64,000 nt of DNA from Orientallactaga sibirica (GCA_036365145.1 JAEOAD010000052.1:11779501-11843500), one strand, 5' to 3'; shown: positions 1 through 12,101, counted from the stretch's first letter. Numbers and translations: made by a program. Notes: generated by a model from the sequence alone, not told the origin.

Positions 1-1437
1 AAGGGGAAATATGGGATTCCTTCATTTAGAATGGGGGATTTCCAAATTTCAGCAGCACAAGGGCTGGGCTGAAAAGAGAGATGAGCTGGATCCCAGAAAA
101 GACTCGCTACCACCCACCAGCCCCAGAACGGAGTCTGGGATGCCAGGCTATTCCAGGATCAGAGGATCTGTGTTTTCGGAAGAACCCAGGCTGTGGAATC
201 AGACCAGACGGGAGTAAGTCTGAAGAGTGCAATTACCACTCAGTGCCCTTGGGAAAGTTAACTCCGCTCTCGGAACCTGTTTCCACCAGTGATCCCCATG
301 ACAAGGAGAATGGCCCCCAAAGATATTTTTGCCTGAAAGCCTGGAACCTGCCAGGATGTTCTATTATGTGGCACAAGGCACGTAGCCGACGTGATGAGGT
401 CACTACTCACTGACCTGAAGCTAGGGGACTGTCCAAGCAGACCTCCAAGAGTCAAGCGTGTACGCAGGTTAGAGACGGCAGAGAAGCGACAGAGAGCGGT
501 GCCATCCTCCAGAGCCTTGCGCTGGTTTGAAGGTGGAAGGACCAGCTGGAATTAGCCACGCCAGTAGCCAACATGAAACAGGACCCCCAGCCGTCAGCCC
601 CCAGGAATCTGGTCTGCAAACAGCCTAGATAAATTTGACAGCAAATTCTTCAGAGCCCCCGGCTTCAGCCATGGGCGATCCTGAGCAGAGGACCCACCCA
701 GAGGTTGAGGGTGGGTCATTACAGCAGCCCCAAAAGTCACCGCATCCCCATGTCACAGGGCTGCGCGAAGATATGTAGCGGAAGTGCCTCCTCTCTAGTG
801 GCACTGGCTGCCCGGCCCTTCAGGCTGCTGCACATGAGCAGGATCTGTTAAAGGAAGATTGTGCCTGACCTGCTGGCGTTCCTTATTCCCTCCACTTTCT
901 CTGTGAGCCTCACCCTTTCTGCATTCAGTGTCTCAAGAGGGGGGAAATGACGTCATCCTGGAAGAACACTCCCATCTGATGAAGGCCCCATCTTGGCCCC
1001 ACATGGAGACAAAGCTAAAGCTGCTCCTTGTGTAGGCTGCTTTGCTAAGGACCCGAACCCACGTGTGATCCCACCAGCCCCTGTGCGCTGCTGCTCCTGA
1101 ATATGCCAGGTTTAATGGAATGCCATCAGAGAGAGCAGTGGCTGCTGTTCATTTTCCATCAGAGTATGGAAAGACGGAGGGCACCGTATTGGCATTTGCA
1201 GTGACACGGTGCTGGTGACCACTGGCATGCCTGCACATCCAGACACAGGCGCCATCAGCCCCGGTGTGACCGCAATGCTTTTGCTCACAAACCGAAGGCT
1301 GTCTTTTGTTAGCTGACGAGATATCTCCCGTCCAGTCTGTGAATTCATTCAAGAACAATAACAGAGGAGGAGCTTAGCCCATTTTATGCTGCTGTCACAG
1401 AATGCCACATACGGTGATTTATAAAGAATGGAAATTT

Positions 1438-1644
1438 GGGCTGGAGAGATGGCTTAGAGGTTAAGGCTTTTGCCTGCAGAGCCAAAGAACCCTGGTTTGA
1501 CTCTCCAGATGCACAAGGGGGCGCATGCATCTGGAATTCATTTGCAGTGGCTGGAGGCCCTGGTGCACCCATTCTCCCTCTCTCTCTCTGCTTCTTTCTC
1601 TCTCTCAAATAAATAGATAAATAAATAAATAAAATATTTTTTAA
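1438..1644 (+). mobile_element. tRNA/ID-derived SINE, short form
   Basis: It has the head GCTGGAGAGATGGCTTAG, the core GATGCACAAGGGGGCGCATG, a CT-rich block and an (AAATA)n tail. A near-identical 15-bp flank (AAAGAATGGA..ATTT) occurs on both sides as a target-site duplication. Confidence 0.95.
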
Positions 1645-2195
1645 AAAGAATGGATATTTATTTCTAACCTTCCTGGAGGCAGGTGGAAGGGACCCTACCT
1701 GGCGAGGTTTTTCTTGCTGCATCATCATACGGCACGACATAGAAGCGAGACAGCAGGGTTGTGGGGCGAAAACTCATCCTTTGTAACAAGAACCCACGGC
1801 CGTAATGACTGACCCACCCTCAAGATAACAGTGTTCACCCATCCAGGAGAGAGAGCAGGATCTCACGATCTCTCGACACTGCGAGTGTGGGGATTAAGCT
1901 GGTAACATGTGAACATCGTGGAATACATTCTAGCCCTAGTACAGATCTCACTTCTGGGCAGACGGCCATGAGAACTGAAAACTTACTGGACAGTAAGGTC
2001 CCCACCACACAAGTAAGGGTGAACTTGTAAATTTCAGCATGTATGTCTGTCTCTTTCAGCCCAGCACTGACTTCTGTATTCCCTTTGTCCCTAATGAGGT
2101 TAAGGTTAACTAGAGGTTGAATGGATAATATGACCACGTGTGTCACAATATGTACATGTATACACTATACTGGGCTGCATGTAAAACAAGATCTG

Positions 2196-2461
2196 GGGCT
2201 GGAGAGATGGCTTAGCGGTTAAGGCGCCTGCCTGCTAAGCCTAAGAACCCGGTTCCAATCTCCAGGTCCCACGTTTAGCCAAATGTAAAGTGACGCAAGG
2301 GTGCAATGCTGCACTTGACCACAAGGGGGCGCACACATCTGGATTTTGTTCACAGCAGCTGAGAGACTGCTGGTGCGCCCATCTCTATCTGTCTCCCTCT
2401 CCCTCTCTGTCTGTCTCTGTGTCTCTCTCCAAAAATAAATAAAAAATAATAATAAAAATTT
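2196..2461 (+). mobile_element. tRNA/ID-derived SINE, long form
   Basis: The head is shared with the short form. The body carries the extra block GTGACGCAAGGG..TGCAATGCTGCACTTGACC and CAGCAGCTGAGAGACTGCTG. A perfect 13-bp target-site duplication AAAACAAGATCTG flanks it at 2183-2195 and 2462-2474. Confidence 0.96.
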
Positions 2462-3576
2462 AAAACAAGATCTGTTTTATGCAGTGGTTTCCACATGGAA
2501 TGGTGCCTTTTGCCTTTGTTAGAAACCAAAATGACATTGGAACCTGGACCAGAATGGTGAGTGGGATGGGTGAATAGCTGTGGTTGGTGCCCAAGGAAAG
2601 AGCGGCTCCCCCACCTCTGTACTCCTGCCCACCCTTCCTGGGCTCGTCAGATGGGTGTTGACTGTGTTGAAGGGTGAGGGCCCTGGAAGGGTGGTGAAAA
2701 CAGCAGGTGGACTGATGAGACAGTGGAAGACAAGAGATGAGAAGAGAAAACAGGAGGGTAATTTACTCTCAAATATTAATCTGAAGTTCAAAGAAAGTGA
2801 GCTGGCGACAGTGCCCCCAGTGAGGAGGGAGTCATTCTACAGCTGGCACCCTGCTTGGAGTGCAGAGGGGACCTGGGTCTGCCTGAGAGGTGATGCAGGT
2901 GCTGCCTCAGCAACAGCCCCTACTGAGTCCCCACACGCGCCTTCAGCTGGCTCCCGCCTCCTTCACTAAAGAAATAAGACCGTGGGAGTGTACACCTACT
3001 GAATAAGGTTCTAAGGGTGCCTGGAGGGCCACCACCTCACCCCTCAGAATGAGGGATTTGGATGGCACTTGTCCATGCCTGCTGTAGGAGAGTTTTGCTC
3101 CAAGTCTGCAGGACTTCCAGCCAGCAGGCCTGGTCTGCAGGGTGAGAGCAGAGCACGCACGCTACCCTCCGTCAGCGGTTCAGAGGCGGTGGGATGGTTA
3201 CTTACCCCGGCTGTTGAGTATTCCACAAGGAAGTGCCATCCAAAAGATGGTCCACACTGCGTCCCCCAAATAGCCTCTTGATCCGAAGGGCAACATGGGG
3301 ACTTCCTTCTTTCTGTAAGCTCTCACCCTCCCAACAGACTGCACTTCAAAGTAGAAAACGTCAACTTCTTCCAAGCCGCACGCTCCTCTGGGCAGAGCAG
3401 CCGGCCTAAAGGAGAGGACTAAGGTGTTTGACTGGATTGGGTGTGTATCTTGGTAAGGTGTCAGTGGGACAGCTCGTTACGTAATCATTACGTGTGTTGA
3501 AGCCAGTCTCCTTCTCTCTTCCTCTCTCCCCATAAGTCAGAGGGCAACCTTGGGGGTGATCCTCAGAAACACCATC

Positions 3577-3784
3577 CATCTCTTTTGAGACAGAGCCTCT
3601 TATTGGCTTGGATCTTGATTAGGCTAGACTGGCTGGCCAGCAGCACCCCCAGTTCCCACCTTTCTGGCTGGGATTATAGGTGCGTGCCACCCCATCCAGC
3701 AGTTTTTACACGGTCCCGGGATTTAGCTAAGGCCTTCATGCTTCGGAGACTAGCACTTTACCAGCTAAGCCATCTCCCTGGTCT
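3577..3784 (-). mobile_element. Old composite ID/B1-like SINE
   Basis: On the minus strand it starts with an ID-type head (GGGAGATGGCTTAGCTGG) and continues into a B1-like half (GCACGCACCTATAATCCCAG). It is diverged, with no clear target-site duplication. Confidence 0.75.
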
Positions 3785-5317
3785 GACGAGAGCATCTTTA
3801 TGTCCATGGATGCGCTGGCCAGTGGATGGTGTTCAATGTGGAGGTAGGGTGGTATCCAGGCAACAACTTGAATTTTGGAGTTGGGAGAAGGGTCTCCATT
3901 TCAAGTTACATCCTGTCGGTTGCCCTAGCACAGATGCTGCATCTGCATAAGAAAGAACATCAGTAAACACCTAGAAAGTCTGTAAGGAGTATGAGCAAGC
4001 GCCTCCCACCTCCGCCTCCCTAGAAAGATCATAACACAGCCTGGCCCAGAAGTCCTGCAAGGGCTTTTCTCTCAGGAATAAGGTCTGCAGAACTGTCATA
4101 GTTTGAAGTTTTGCACTAACATGACAGACACAGGAACATGGTGGGACTGAGAGATGGAGAGGAGGCAGGATGGCAGCAAGCTGGGTGGGGGGGACAATGG
4201 TGATGGCGGGAGGTGTAGGAAAGGCAGTGGCTGGGATGGTGACTGGCTCAGGCTTCCTGAAGTCACATCAGCAGTCCTGAACATGGGCACTGGCCTTGAG
4301 CAGAACTGGGCTGCTGGGCTGCAGGGGGCATCCTTGGCATCCTTGAATGGCCCCTGCAATCAAAGGAGGAACCATTCAAGGCAGTTGCGTTGAGGGATGG
4401 AGATGGAGAAGGACCCGGGGAGGTAGTGGCACTGCCTAAGGTGGGGGCCTGTGCAGGACTGTGACAGTTGGCAGAGGCCAGTGGATTCAGAGAGAAAAGG
4501 TGGGAGAAGGAGCGCCAAGGGTTGGGAGGCTGGAGTTGAAGTTGGATGGGTTTGCTTTACAGATGAGGAGGCATAGGCGTCATTTGAATACATAGAAAGA
4601 AAGAGTATATCTTCACAGGAAAAATGCCCCAAGTATGTAGGTGTAGGTTATATCTCTTATAAGTAAGGCCAGCATCTCTTGTGTTGGGAGATAAAATGGG
4701 AGGAGGGCTTCTTTGACAGGAAGTGGAGCAGACCCTGCTTGAAGTCCCTGGAGAGGAATTGATAGGTGCGCACACAAGGGAGAAAGACCTAAGACTGAGT
4801 CACACGTGGACAGTCACAATTCCATGTCCAATCTCTGAGGCCCCTCGGTTAGTGCCTCATGGAGATGTGGGCAGCAGGCAGTTGGCTGAGCTCTGATTGC
4901 CTAGTGGCTCACCCAAATACCATGCTGAATGGCTCCAGCCTGCGTCCCACCCACTCCCTCTTCTATCCCCATTGGCACAACCTGCTGAAGCCCCGCCTTC
5001 TTGCTCCTCTGAGCTCATCTTCCCATCCCTCATTTCCCTGTGTCTGTTGTATTAGTGCAAAACTTCTGACATTGCCTCAACTCCGTGTTTATGACCTTTA
5101 CAAAGAGCCAAAAATCTCAGATGTTAAGTCTACATGGTCAAGTGTTTCCCATAGCACTGAAGGAGATGGGAAGAAGGAGGAAACCGGAGCTGGTTCTAAG
5201 AACGTAGACGTGCACACAGGTGGGCAGCGCACATCAGTGTCCCAAGTTTCCAAGAAGCTGGCCTCAGCAGGGTGTCTTATACCCCTTGTTGCTGAGCCTC
5301 CCTTCCCACTCGGTCAT

Positions 5318-5460
5318 CCTCAGCACCCTTTCATTTGATGTTGACAGCCGTCCTGTGGAGTATTTTGGTCATCTTCGACACATGAGGAAATCGAGACAGG
5401 CAGGCTGAAGCCCGCTTCCCAAGGATGTATCTAGTAGGTTACTGCAGACTCAAACAGGCA
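5318..5460 (+). repeat. MIR-like ancient SINE fragment
   Basis: It contains the typical CATGAGGAAATCGAGACAGG block followed by sequence resembling the MIR 3' half. The copy is diverged. Confidence 0.5.
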
Positions 5461-6926
5461 CAAAGCCTGTCGCTGCTGCTGCTGCCTCTCCTTCCATGTC
5501 TTTGGGTGCAGCCTGTTCAGGGTCCTGGAGGGCAGGCCGGGGGGCAGGTGCCGAGGTGATGGGGGAGGCTAGGTGTGAAGGGAGTCTTGCTTGCAACTCA
5601 GAAGCCTTTGCAAAGAGACACGAAAAGAGGCAGAAAGGGACAGGGAAGGTGGTGGTGGCAGGGGATGTGTGAAAGCAAGGAAATAGCAGGAGGAATTCCA
5701 GCCTGCACATGCGCTGGCAGAGTTGGATGGAAGAAAATGCCAGGAGGTGGAGCAGATGAGAGACTTAAGGTGAAGGCGTTGAAGTGGGGTCCAGGCGGCC
5801 GGCGGGAACGAGGCAGGCATGGGATGGAAGGGCACAGAGTACCCGTACCCTGCTTCCCACTCCTGGACACCAGGCCTGCTTCTCCGTGGCTCTTGGAAGG
5901 CGCCGCCATCCGTGGGCGTGGGTTTTCCTGAATGAGCCTATCTCTACACCTGATGCTCCCCTGTAGAAGCATGGGCCAGGCAGGCGTTCCCACAAATCGC
6001 CCTTGTCTCCCAGTGGCATTGCCAGTGAAGGGGTGAGGCTTGCTTACAGCGAGGGCTCTGCTGTGCCTGAACAATGGTAAGGCAATTATGCAACTATCTT
6101 ACTGGTCTGCTTTTCAATACTACTATGTAGTGGCAGTTCTAAACACTGACAGTGAAGCAGGTACTCCCCAGGCCTCCCCTCCAGTCATGCCACTGATGCC
6201 CTGGGGCTGCAGCTGGGACAGGATGGACATCCCGCCTGGGTCCCTGTGAAAAGTCCCAATAACAGCATCCAACGCTAACCGCACCCACGAAGCCAAGGGT
6301 GTGTATGTGGAGCCCCACCCGGGGGAGCTCCCCAGCAACTGTTTTGCAGCTTGCAGCATTTCTCTGCAGCCGCTCTGGGCTCCTGTTGCAGCTCAGACTC
6401 CTGCCTTCTGGGATCAGATGCAGGCGGCTCTTACTTAGCTAGCTCTTAGGAGAACGGCAGGTTTAGTGTGGTTCAGGTGCCTGCCGGGGCCCTTAGCGCT
6501 CAATGTCGCATCCTTGCCACGGAGTTTCCAGCTTGTCTCGAGCCTTCTGACAGGCTTCTGCTCTCTCACTTAGCATACTCTGCTGTGCTCTCAGTTAAAC
6601 TCCCCCATCCTCTTTCGTCTAACCCTGTGTAGTCATGGAGAGTGGGTGTGACCCACTTGTCCCACTGGCCCAAAGCAACTCTTGCTGTTGCCAGTAACAT
6701 CCGCACAGAGCCCCTGGCCCTACCATCTTCTGAATGTGCCACCCAGTTGTCGTCCACGACCTCATGCCATCCTCCTGTGTGCTGGGGCTGTCACCTCGAT
6801 TTTTGTATGTACTCCCAGCCAATGCAGCCCACAGTCTGGCTGGGGTGCTTATTCCTGGTGGGTCTGGTGCCTCGAAACCAGGAGAGCAGCCCTGGGAAGT
6901 AAGGGAGACATGTGGGTGTCTTGCAG

Positions 6927-7053
6927 AGATCTCCTTCCGGGTGTGGATGTGTGGGGGCAGCCTGGAGATCATACCCTGCAGCCGGGTGGGGCACGTCTTC
7001 CGGAAGAGGCACCCTTACGTTTTCCCGGATGGAAATGCCAACACGTACATAAA
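6927..7053 (+). CDS. GALNT14: GALNT14 exon: end of catalytic domain (Gal/GalNAc-T motif)
   Basis: This internal exon encodes 41 full residues running from [10 protein letters not shown] through CSRVGHVFR to NTYI. It is bounded by acceptor ttgcag (ending 6926) and donor gtaagt (from 7054). It enters with the last two bases of a Glu codon and leaves after two bases of a Lys codon. GALNT14 is a Golgi type II membrane enzyme that transfers GalNAc from UDP-GalNAc to Ser/Thr, starting mucin-type O-glycans; the family has also been linked to death-receptor glycosylation. The GalNAc-T family motif with its conserved histidine is present. If the protein is 552 residues as in human, this exon starts near residue 312. 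The [12 protein letters not shown] stretch distinguishes GALNT14 from GALNT16 and GALNT2. No frameshift or stop is seen. Confidence 0.95.
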
Positions 7054-7629
7054 GTAAGTGCAACTCCCGGTGCGGAGCTGCGTGCGTCTGCTCCTTGGAC
7101 TCTGCCAGGGCAACAGTATTAGGGTCAAGGCTTCCCTGCTGCATCCCTGACATTTTCTGAGCAACACCCAGTCACCCCATCCCCACCTTGCCACTGGACT
7201 CAGCATCATTCTTTGGGGCTTCTGCTCCTGGTAGGGAGGCTAGGTTGGAGGGTGGGGGCATCCCTTTTCCCACTGGATCACAAGGGAAAGGTTCTTGAGA
7301 AGAAGCAGGTTATAGGAAGGACAGGTGGATACGGCCTGCTACCTGCTCCTGGGCCTCCAAGCACAGACACGCTTCTTGGGAGCCTGGCTCCTGTCCCATC
7401 TTCTCATCTCTGACCTGGGAGCAGCCCCTAGACACCCGGACTCAGCTAACCACTGGAGTCCTCCACCTTGCCTGCCTGCTTCCTTCCCATCCCATCTCCT
7501 GGTTCACTTTTCTCTTTCACCAGAATTTCATGGGTGTCTCCCTCCTCATTTTCTCCTTAGCCTGTCTCCCTCTCTTTAATACTCGGCATGTGATTACGTC
7601 ACTTGTCCACCCAAACCCGTTCCTCTTTT

Positions 7630-7772
7630 GCTGTCGTTTGTCCCTCTCCTTCTCCCCTTCTTCTCCCTCTGTCCCTCTCCCCCTCTTCCCCTATCCCTCT
7701 CTCTGTCTCTCCTTCCCTTGCCCTTTCCCTCTCTCATTCTGTCCCTCTGTCCCTTTATCCCTCTCTCTGTGA
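7630..7772. repeat. Polypyrimidine simple repeat, (CCCTCT)n-like
   Basis: About 140 bp of almost pure C and T on the + strand, in irregular TCCCTCTC, TTCTCC and TCTCTG blocks, inside the 1285-bp intron between the first two exons of the window. No SINE head precedes it, so it is not simply a SINE tail. Confidence 0.85.
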
Positions 7773-8338
7773 TCTTTGGACTCAGAATCAGAGCAGGTTT
7801 CAAGATGAAAAGCCTCCTCCACCAGCAAAGTGCTGAAAGCCATGGCTTGTTACTGATGACTTACGCTTACGCCATGGCTGAGCCTGTGAGGTGCCGGCCT
7901 TCCCCATGGAGAGCTCGGGCCTCCACATATCCTTTTCACTAAAGCAAGGGACCCTGGAACGAGAGCCCACGGCCCAGGCTGGCCAGAGTGAGATGGCGTG
8001 AACCCTGCCATTGTCCTCTGAGAGTTGGGCTCCAGGTCCAAGGGCCTGGTCCTCCCAGCCCTTTTCTCTTTCTCTGAGAGCCACACCAGTGGAGCCTGGG
8101 GTGTGACTTTTCTGATATGTACCTTTAGGGAAAGGTTTGTTGATACTCCTGAGATGCTGTGCCTTGGGCACCTTTGGAGATGAGGGACTCTGGGGTAGGG
8201 TCAGTGTTCTGGGAACAGTAATATTACCGTCATGATTCTGGAAGTCACTATCTGGATTATGCTGCCAACTTTGTGTGTTTCAATTGGGCACAGCGTAGCA
8301 CATGGCCTGCCCCCTCCTGATGTTCATTGTCTCCCCAG

Positions 8339-8431
8339 AAACACCAAGCGGACGGCTGAAGTGTGGATGGATGAGTATAAACAATACTACTACGCTGCCC
8401 GGCCCTTTGCCCTGGAGAGGCCCTTTGGGAA
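8339..8431 (+). CDS. GALNT14: GALNT14 exon: VWMDEY block of the catalytic domain
   Basis: This 93-bp internal exon follows acceptor ctccccag (ending 8338) and precedes donor gtaagt (from 8432). Its first base completes the Lys codon split by the previous intron, and it ends after two bases of an Asn codon. It encodes [18 protein letters not shown] followed by [12 protein letters not shown]. The VWMDEY motif is a hallmark of the GalNAc-transferase catalytic domain and lies in the region that contacts the acceptor peptide. The residues after it are the GALNT14 form as I recall it. Both splice sites are strong and phases match on both sides. Confidence 0.95.
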
Positions 8432-8897
8432 GTAAGTGTGCGTGCTGCTGACCGAGGAAGGCAGAGAGGGGACGGCTTCAGCTCACAGGCCCATTAGCTT
8501 AACTGTCCCCTGAGCCTCTCTCTCCGTGCCCCTGGGCCTGGAGCTGTGACTGCTCTTCTTTCAGATCCCTTTGAGCTCTGCCTTGCTGTAGGAGTGCAGG
8601 GCTTTTGACAGCTCACATGCAGTGACTCTCGGTCCCTGTTCAATAGAGGAAGCTATTCAATATAAACCAGGTCAATAAAGAGAGCTGAGCACGGTCTTGC
8701 ATGCTTGTAGAAAGGAAGGATGGGAGGCTGGTCCCTGCAGGCCTGAGCTCCTTCCTCTACTCTCAGCCACTCAGGCCTGAGCTCTGTCCCTTCTTTGGAG
8801 GACTACACATGTAGATGTTCCCTCCAGCAACAGTCTTCACGGGATGAGAGGACAGGGAACGGAGTGTTTACTGGAAGATTCCTGTAGAAATTAGCTT

Positions 8898-9215
8898 CTT
8901 GTTGTTGGGACCAAACACCCAACCAGAAATAGCTTACAGAAGGAAAGGATGGATTCCCAGCTTACCGTTTTGAGGAGAAGTTTCCTCATGGCAGAAAAAG
9001 AGCAGACAGCTGGACATCACATCTCATCAGCAGGGAGAAAGGAGGAACGGCGAGCTCGGCACAGCATGCAGGGCAAGGCTCTAACATTCCAAAGTCTACC
9101 GCAGCCTGCAACACACCTCCTTCCTCAGGGCTCCAACTTTCAAAGACTCCACTCGTTGGGGATTAAGTATGAGGCTTAATCACAAACCCATGAGGCTATG
9201 GGGGACCCTTTACTC
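8898..9215 (+). repeat. Ancient interspersed repeat, copy 1 (family not named)
   Basis: This matches 39858-40226 in the same window over most of its length. Shared landmarks are a GAAGTTTC..CATGGCAG block, CAGCAGG, CTCCTTC..CAGGGCTCCA and CACAAAC.CATGAGGCTATG. It is degraded, with no open frame of interest. Confidence 0.7.
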
Positions 9216-9408
9216 TCAAGACTACAATACCATTACATGACGTATCTCCGTAATCTTCCCCAAACTCTGAGATACAGAGTTAGCCAACTCTGTTTGACAG
9301 GCAAGGAGATGGAAGCTTATGCAAATGAAGGTACTTGCCCTACATCACACCACTATGGGGAGGGTGGAGGTTCAAACCACACCTGCCTGGTTCCAAATCC
9401 ATTATGAC
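9216..9408 (+). repeat. MIR-like ancient SINE
   Basis: It shows the MIR pattern: TTTGACAGGCAAGGAGATGG, then a block on loss of material at a threshold (TACTTGCCCTACATCACAC), then GGTTCAAACC. Also contains ATGCAAAT. Confidence 0.6.
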
Positions 9409-9503
9409 TTTGCATACTTCAACCCTGCACTGGCTGGAATAAAGAAAAAAAATCACAACTTTGTTTAGTTATCATTCATTATTTCTTTGGGGGCCACCAT
9501 GGC

Positions 9504-9754
9504 TTTTTTTTTTTTTTTTTTTTTTTTTGAGAGAGAGAGTCAGAAAGAGAGAGAGAGAGAGAGAGACAGATAGAGAATGGGCATGCCAGCAGCCTCTCAG
9601 CCACTGTGAATGAGCTCCAGATGCGTGCGCCCCCTTGTGGGCAAGTGCAGCATTTCACACTTGTGTCACTTTGCATTTGGCTAAACGTGGGACCTAGAGA
9701 ATTGAACAGGCGTTCTTAGGCTTTGCAGGCAGGTGCTAAGCCATCTCTCCAGCC
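9504..9754 (-). mobile_element. tRNA/ID-derived SINE, long form
   Basis: Reverse orientation with poly-T and GA-rich start and the head at 9754 (reverse of GGCTGGAGAGATGGCTTAG). CCACCATGGCTTTT flanks both ends as a target-site duplication. Confidence 0.95.
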
Positions 9755-10582
9755 CCACCATGGCTTTTTATTCTACTAGTGTGATTCACTTATCACAAGA
9801 CTGGCAAAAAGGTGGGTTTTCGAATCCTAAGTTTCATAGCTTGAGTCCGTCTTTGCCCAGGAGGGTTGAGTCAGCCAGCTTCTCTGAACCCATAGTCAGG
9901 CCCGTCCTTCAGTACCCTCCCCCTGCCTCCTCCCTAAGGCACTGGTTTCAGTCCTTGTCAGAACTGCAGGTCCTCCTTTCTCCACCTACTTCCCTCTCCA
10001 TGTTGCTTCAGTGTAGGTCTCAGAAGGTCTCAGATTCTGAGCTGTTGTCCATCTAGCAGCATGACCACGCCCACCACATCCACACACAAGGTTTTTCTTA
10101 ATCCTGAATGAACCTGACTTTGCATCTCTGTCTCTCCTGCACACAAGCTGCTGGACAGTATCGGGGAAGTCCAGCCGATGCTACTGATGGACGCCATGGC
10201 TAATGGTCTCAGTGAGGCTGCAGGATGCCTTCCTGCCTGCTTCCCTCTTCTAGCTAGTCACATGCACCCCCTCCATCTTTAGGAAACCTTCCGTACTCCC
10301 CTTCCCCCTGAGCCCATCACCTCCTTCTCTTGCACGGATGACATGCTTTATAGATGAAATAGACATCATCGATTTCCCAAGACAAACCAACCCATTAGCT
10401 TGGCCACAACTACCCCATCCTTCTCGGTCTCTCTCGTCTCAAGGGACAGATGTGGTTCCTGCACTGGTAGGCCAGCTCTCTCTTGGATGCACCATTCAAG
10501 CTGACACTCATTCATAAATCAACATTGATCGGGTTCCCGCTACTGTATGGATTCATCTCCTCCTGCCCCTTGGTGCAGGGCC

Positions 10583-10830
10583 TCTCAAACTTTAATGTGC
10601 ACACAGATCTCTCAGGAACCACGTTAAAACACAAAATCTGATTCCTCAGCCCTGAGTTTCTAATAAACTCCTCTGCTGCTGCCCAAGGACCTGAACAGGA
10701 AAAACAAGGTCCCAGTGGGGAGGTTCCCAAACTATCTGGGCAGTGGAATCCCCTGGGTAGCTTGCAAGACCCTGATGCCTGAGCTCCTTCTCCAGAGAGC
10801 TGATTTGCTTGGCCTGAGCACCGAGAGTGG
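10583..10830 (+). repeat. Two MER5/MER20-like nonautonomous DNA transposon fragments
   Basis: The blocks CTCTCAAACTTTAATGTGCA (10583 on) and GGTTCCCAAACTATCTGG (10722 on) resemble the ends of MER5/MER20-type hAT elements, each followed by the expected GTTAAAAC or CCTGATGCC region. Family names are from memory. Confidence 0.5.
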
Positions 10831-10836
10831 CTGGGC

Positions 10837-10961
10837 TTTAGAGTTAGTGCCGTGTGCAGCAAGGTGCAGATGGGAACTTTAGAGTTAGTGCCGTGTGCAG
10901 CGAGGTGCAGATGGGAACTTTAGAGTTAGTGCCGTGTGCAGTGAGGTGCAGATGGGAACTT
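10837..10961. repeat. Three-copy tandem repeat, 41-bp period
   Basis: Three nearly identical 41-bp units start at 10837, 10878 and 10919 with TTTAGAGTTAGTGCC and end with GATGGGAACT. They differ at a single C/A, C/G or T/G-type position near CAGCAAGG, CAGCGAGG and CAGTGAGG. The copies are very similar, implying recent duplication. The stretch lies in intron 8432-13054. Confidence 0.95.
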
Positions 10962-11078
10962 ACGCTTGTCTCTGCATGTGCCTTGGCGCTCCTCGGCTGC
11001 ATCATTCTCTTTCATGGTCACATTTATTCCATGTCTGAAAAAGTAAGAGAGGAAAGAAGAATAAAGAGCCTTTCAGAG

Positions 11079-11320
11079 GCTGGAGAGATGGCTTAGCGCT
11101 TAAGGCAATTGCCTGCAAAGCCAAAGGATCCCGGTTTGATTCACCAGGACCCACGTAAGCCAGATGCGCGGGGTGGGGACACGCATGTGCTTCTGGAGTT
11201 CGTTTACAGTGGCTGGAGGCCCTGGTGCACCCATTCTCTCCCTCTCTCTCTTTCTCTTTGCCTCTTTCTCTCTCTCTGAAATAAATAAATAATTAATAAA
11301 TAAATATTTTTTTTAAAAAA
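11079..11320 (+). mobile_element. tRNA/ID-derived SINE, short form
   Basis: Head GGCTGGAGAGATGGCTTAG and an AAATAA-rich tail. The flanks AGCCTTTCAGA and AGCCCTTCAGA are a one-mismatch target-site duplication. Confidence 0.94.
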
Positions 11321-12101
11321 AGCCCTTCAGAACCTTCCTTTGATCCCACCTGCCTTTTCTGCCTGCCTAGCACCCACGTCATGGAGGGTGGTCATCTTTG
11401 CTGCCATCTGCATCTCCTGCAGCTACTCCCACCAGGCCGGACCTGGGCTCCTCACCCTTTGCTCTCATCTGTGCTGCCTCCTTGGCTCCATCTTCTCCCA
11501 CTCCCTCTCTTCTGGGCTTCCTCCAGCCCCTAGGCCCCCCTGGGCTCTGCAATCTTCTTCTGCGCCACTCACTGCTCCTGAGTTCTGCTTTTGCCTTTTC
11601 ATGTGTAGGCTTGGTTTCTGCCTCTGAGGCCTGCCCCAAAGCCCTCTTCTTCCTACACATTTGCCATGGCACTGCAGCCACATCTGTGCTGCCTGTAGTC
11701 ACACCCGTTTCTGCCTGAGACCTCTACTCTGGCCTCTAGTCCCTTACAGCTAAGTGTCTCTAGCCACCTCCACCAGAATTTCTCCCAGACACCTCCAACC
11801 CTACGCTCTTGAATCTGCCCCTTAGTCCATATTTCCCGTCCATATAAACAGCCTTCCTCACGCCCATTCAGCCACGATCACAAGTCTCCACTTCACCCTT
11901 GGCTTCCCTTGTCTGAATTTTCCCAAATGAACACCAGGCCCTGCTGATGCTGCCTCATCCACACACTGAGCTCACAGGCCCTCCCTGGATGCTGAGCACA
12001 TGAAACCCGACCACCAAACCTCCCAGCTCTTCAGAGACAGCTTTCCAATGTGCTCGCTGTTCAGCATCAGCAGGGCCTGGCGATCACGTGTAAGAAGTTC
12101 A

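Larger units (their letters stand above)
1..6926 (+). other. GALNT14: GALNT14 intron, 3' part (5' end outside window)
   Basis: The first exon I can recognise starts at 6927 in the middle of a codon, so everything before it is intron. I looked for the preceding catalytic exon, which should end in a WGGEN-type motif, and found none. The stretch holds three SINE copies (1438-1644, 2196-2461, 3577-3784) and a MIR-like fragment near 5318-5460. The remaining blocks (1-1437, 2475-3576, 3785-5317, 5461-6926) are unique-looking, moderately GC-rich sequence with no coding or RNA signal I can identify. Confidence 0.8.

Noticed and set aside
5598..6074. 158-codon minus-strand open frame in the first intron
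   Set aside because: Proline/serine-rich chance frame in GC-rich intron; overlapping frames of similar length exist on both strands.
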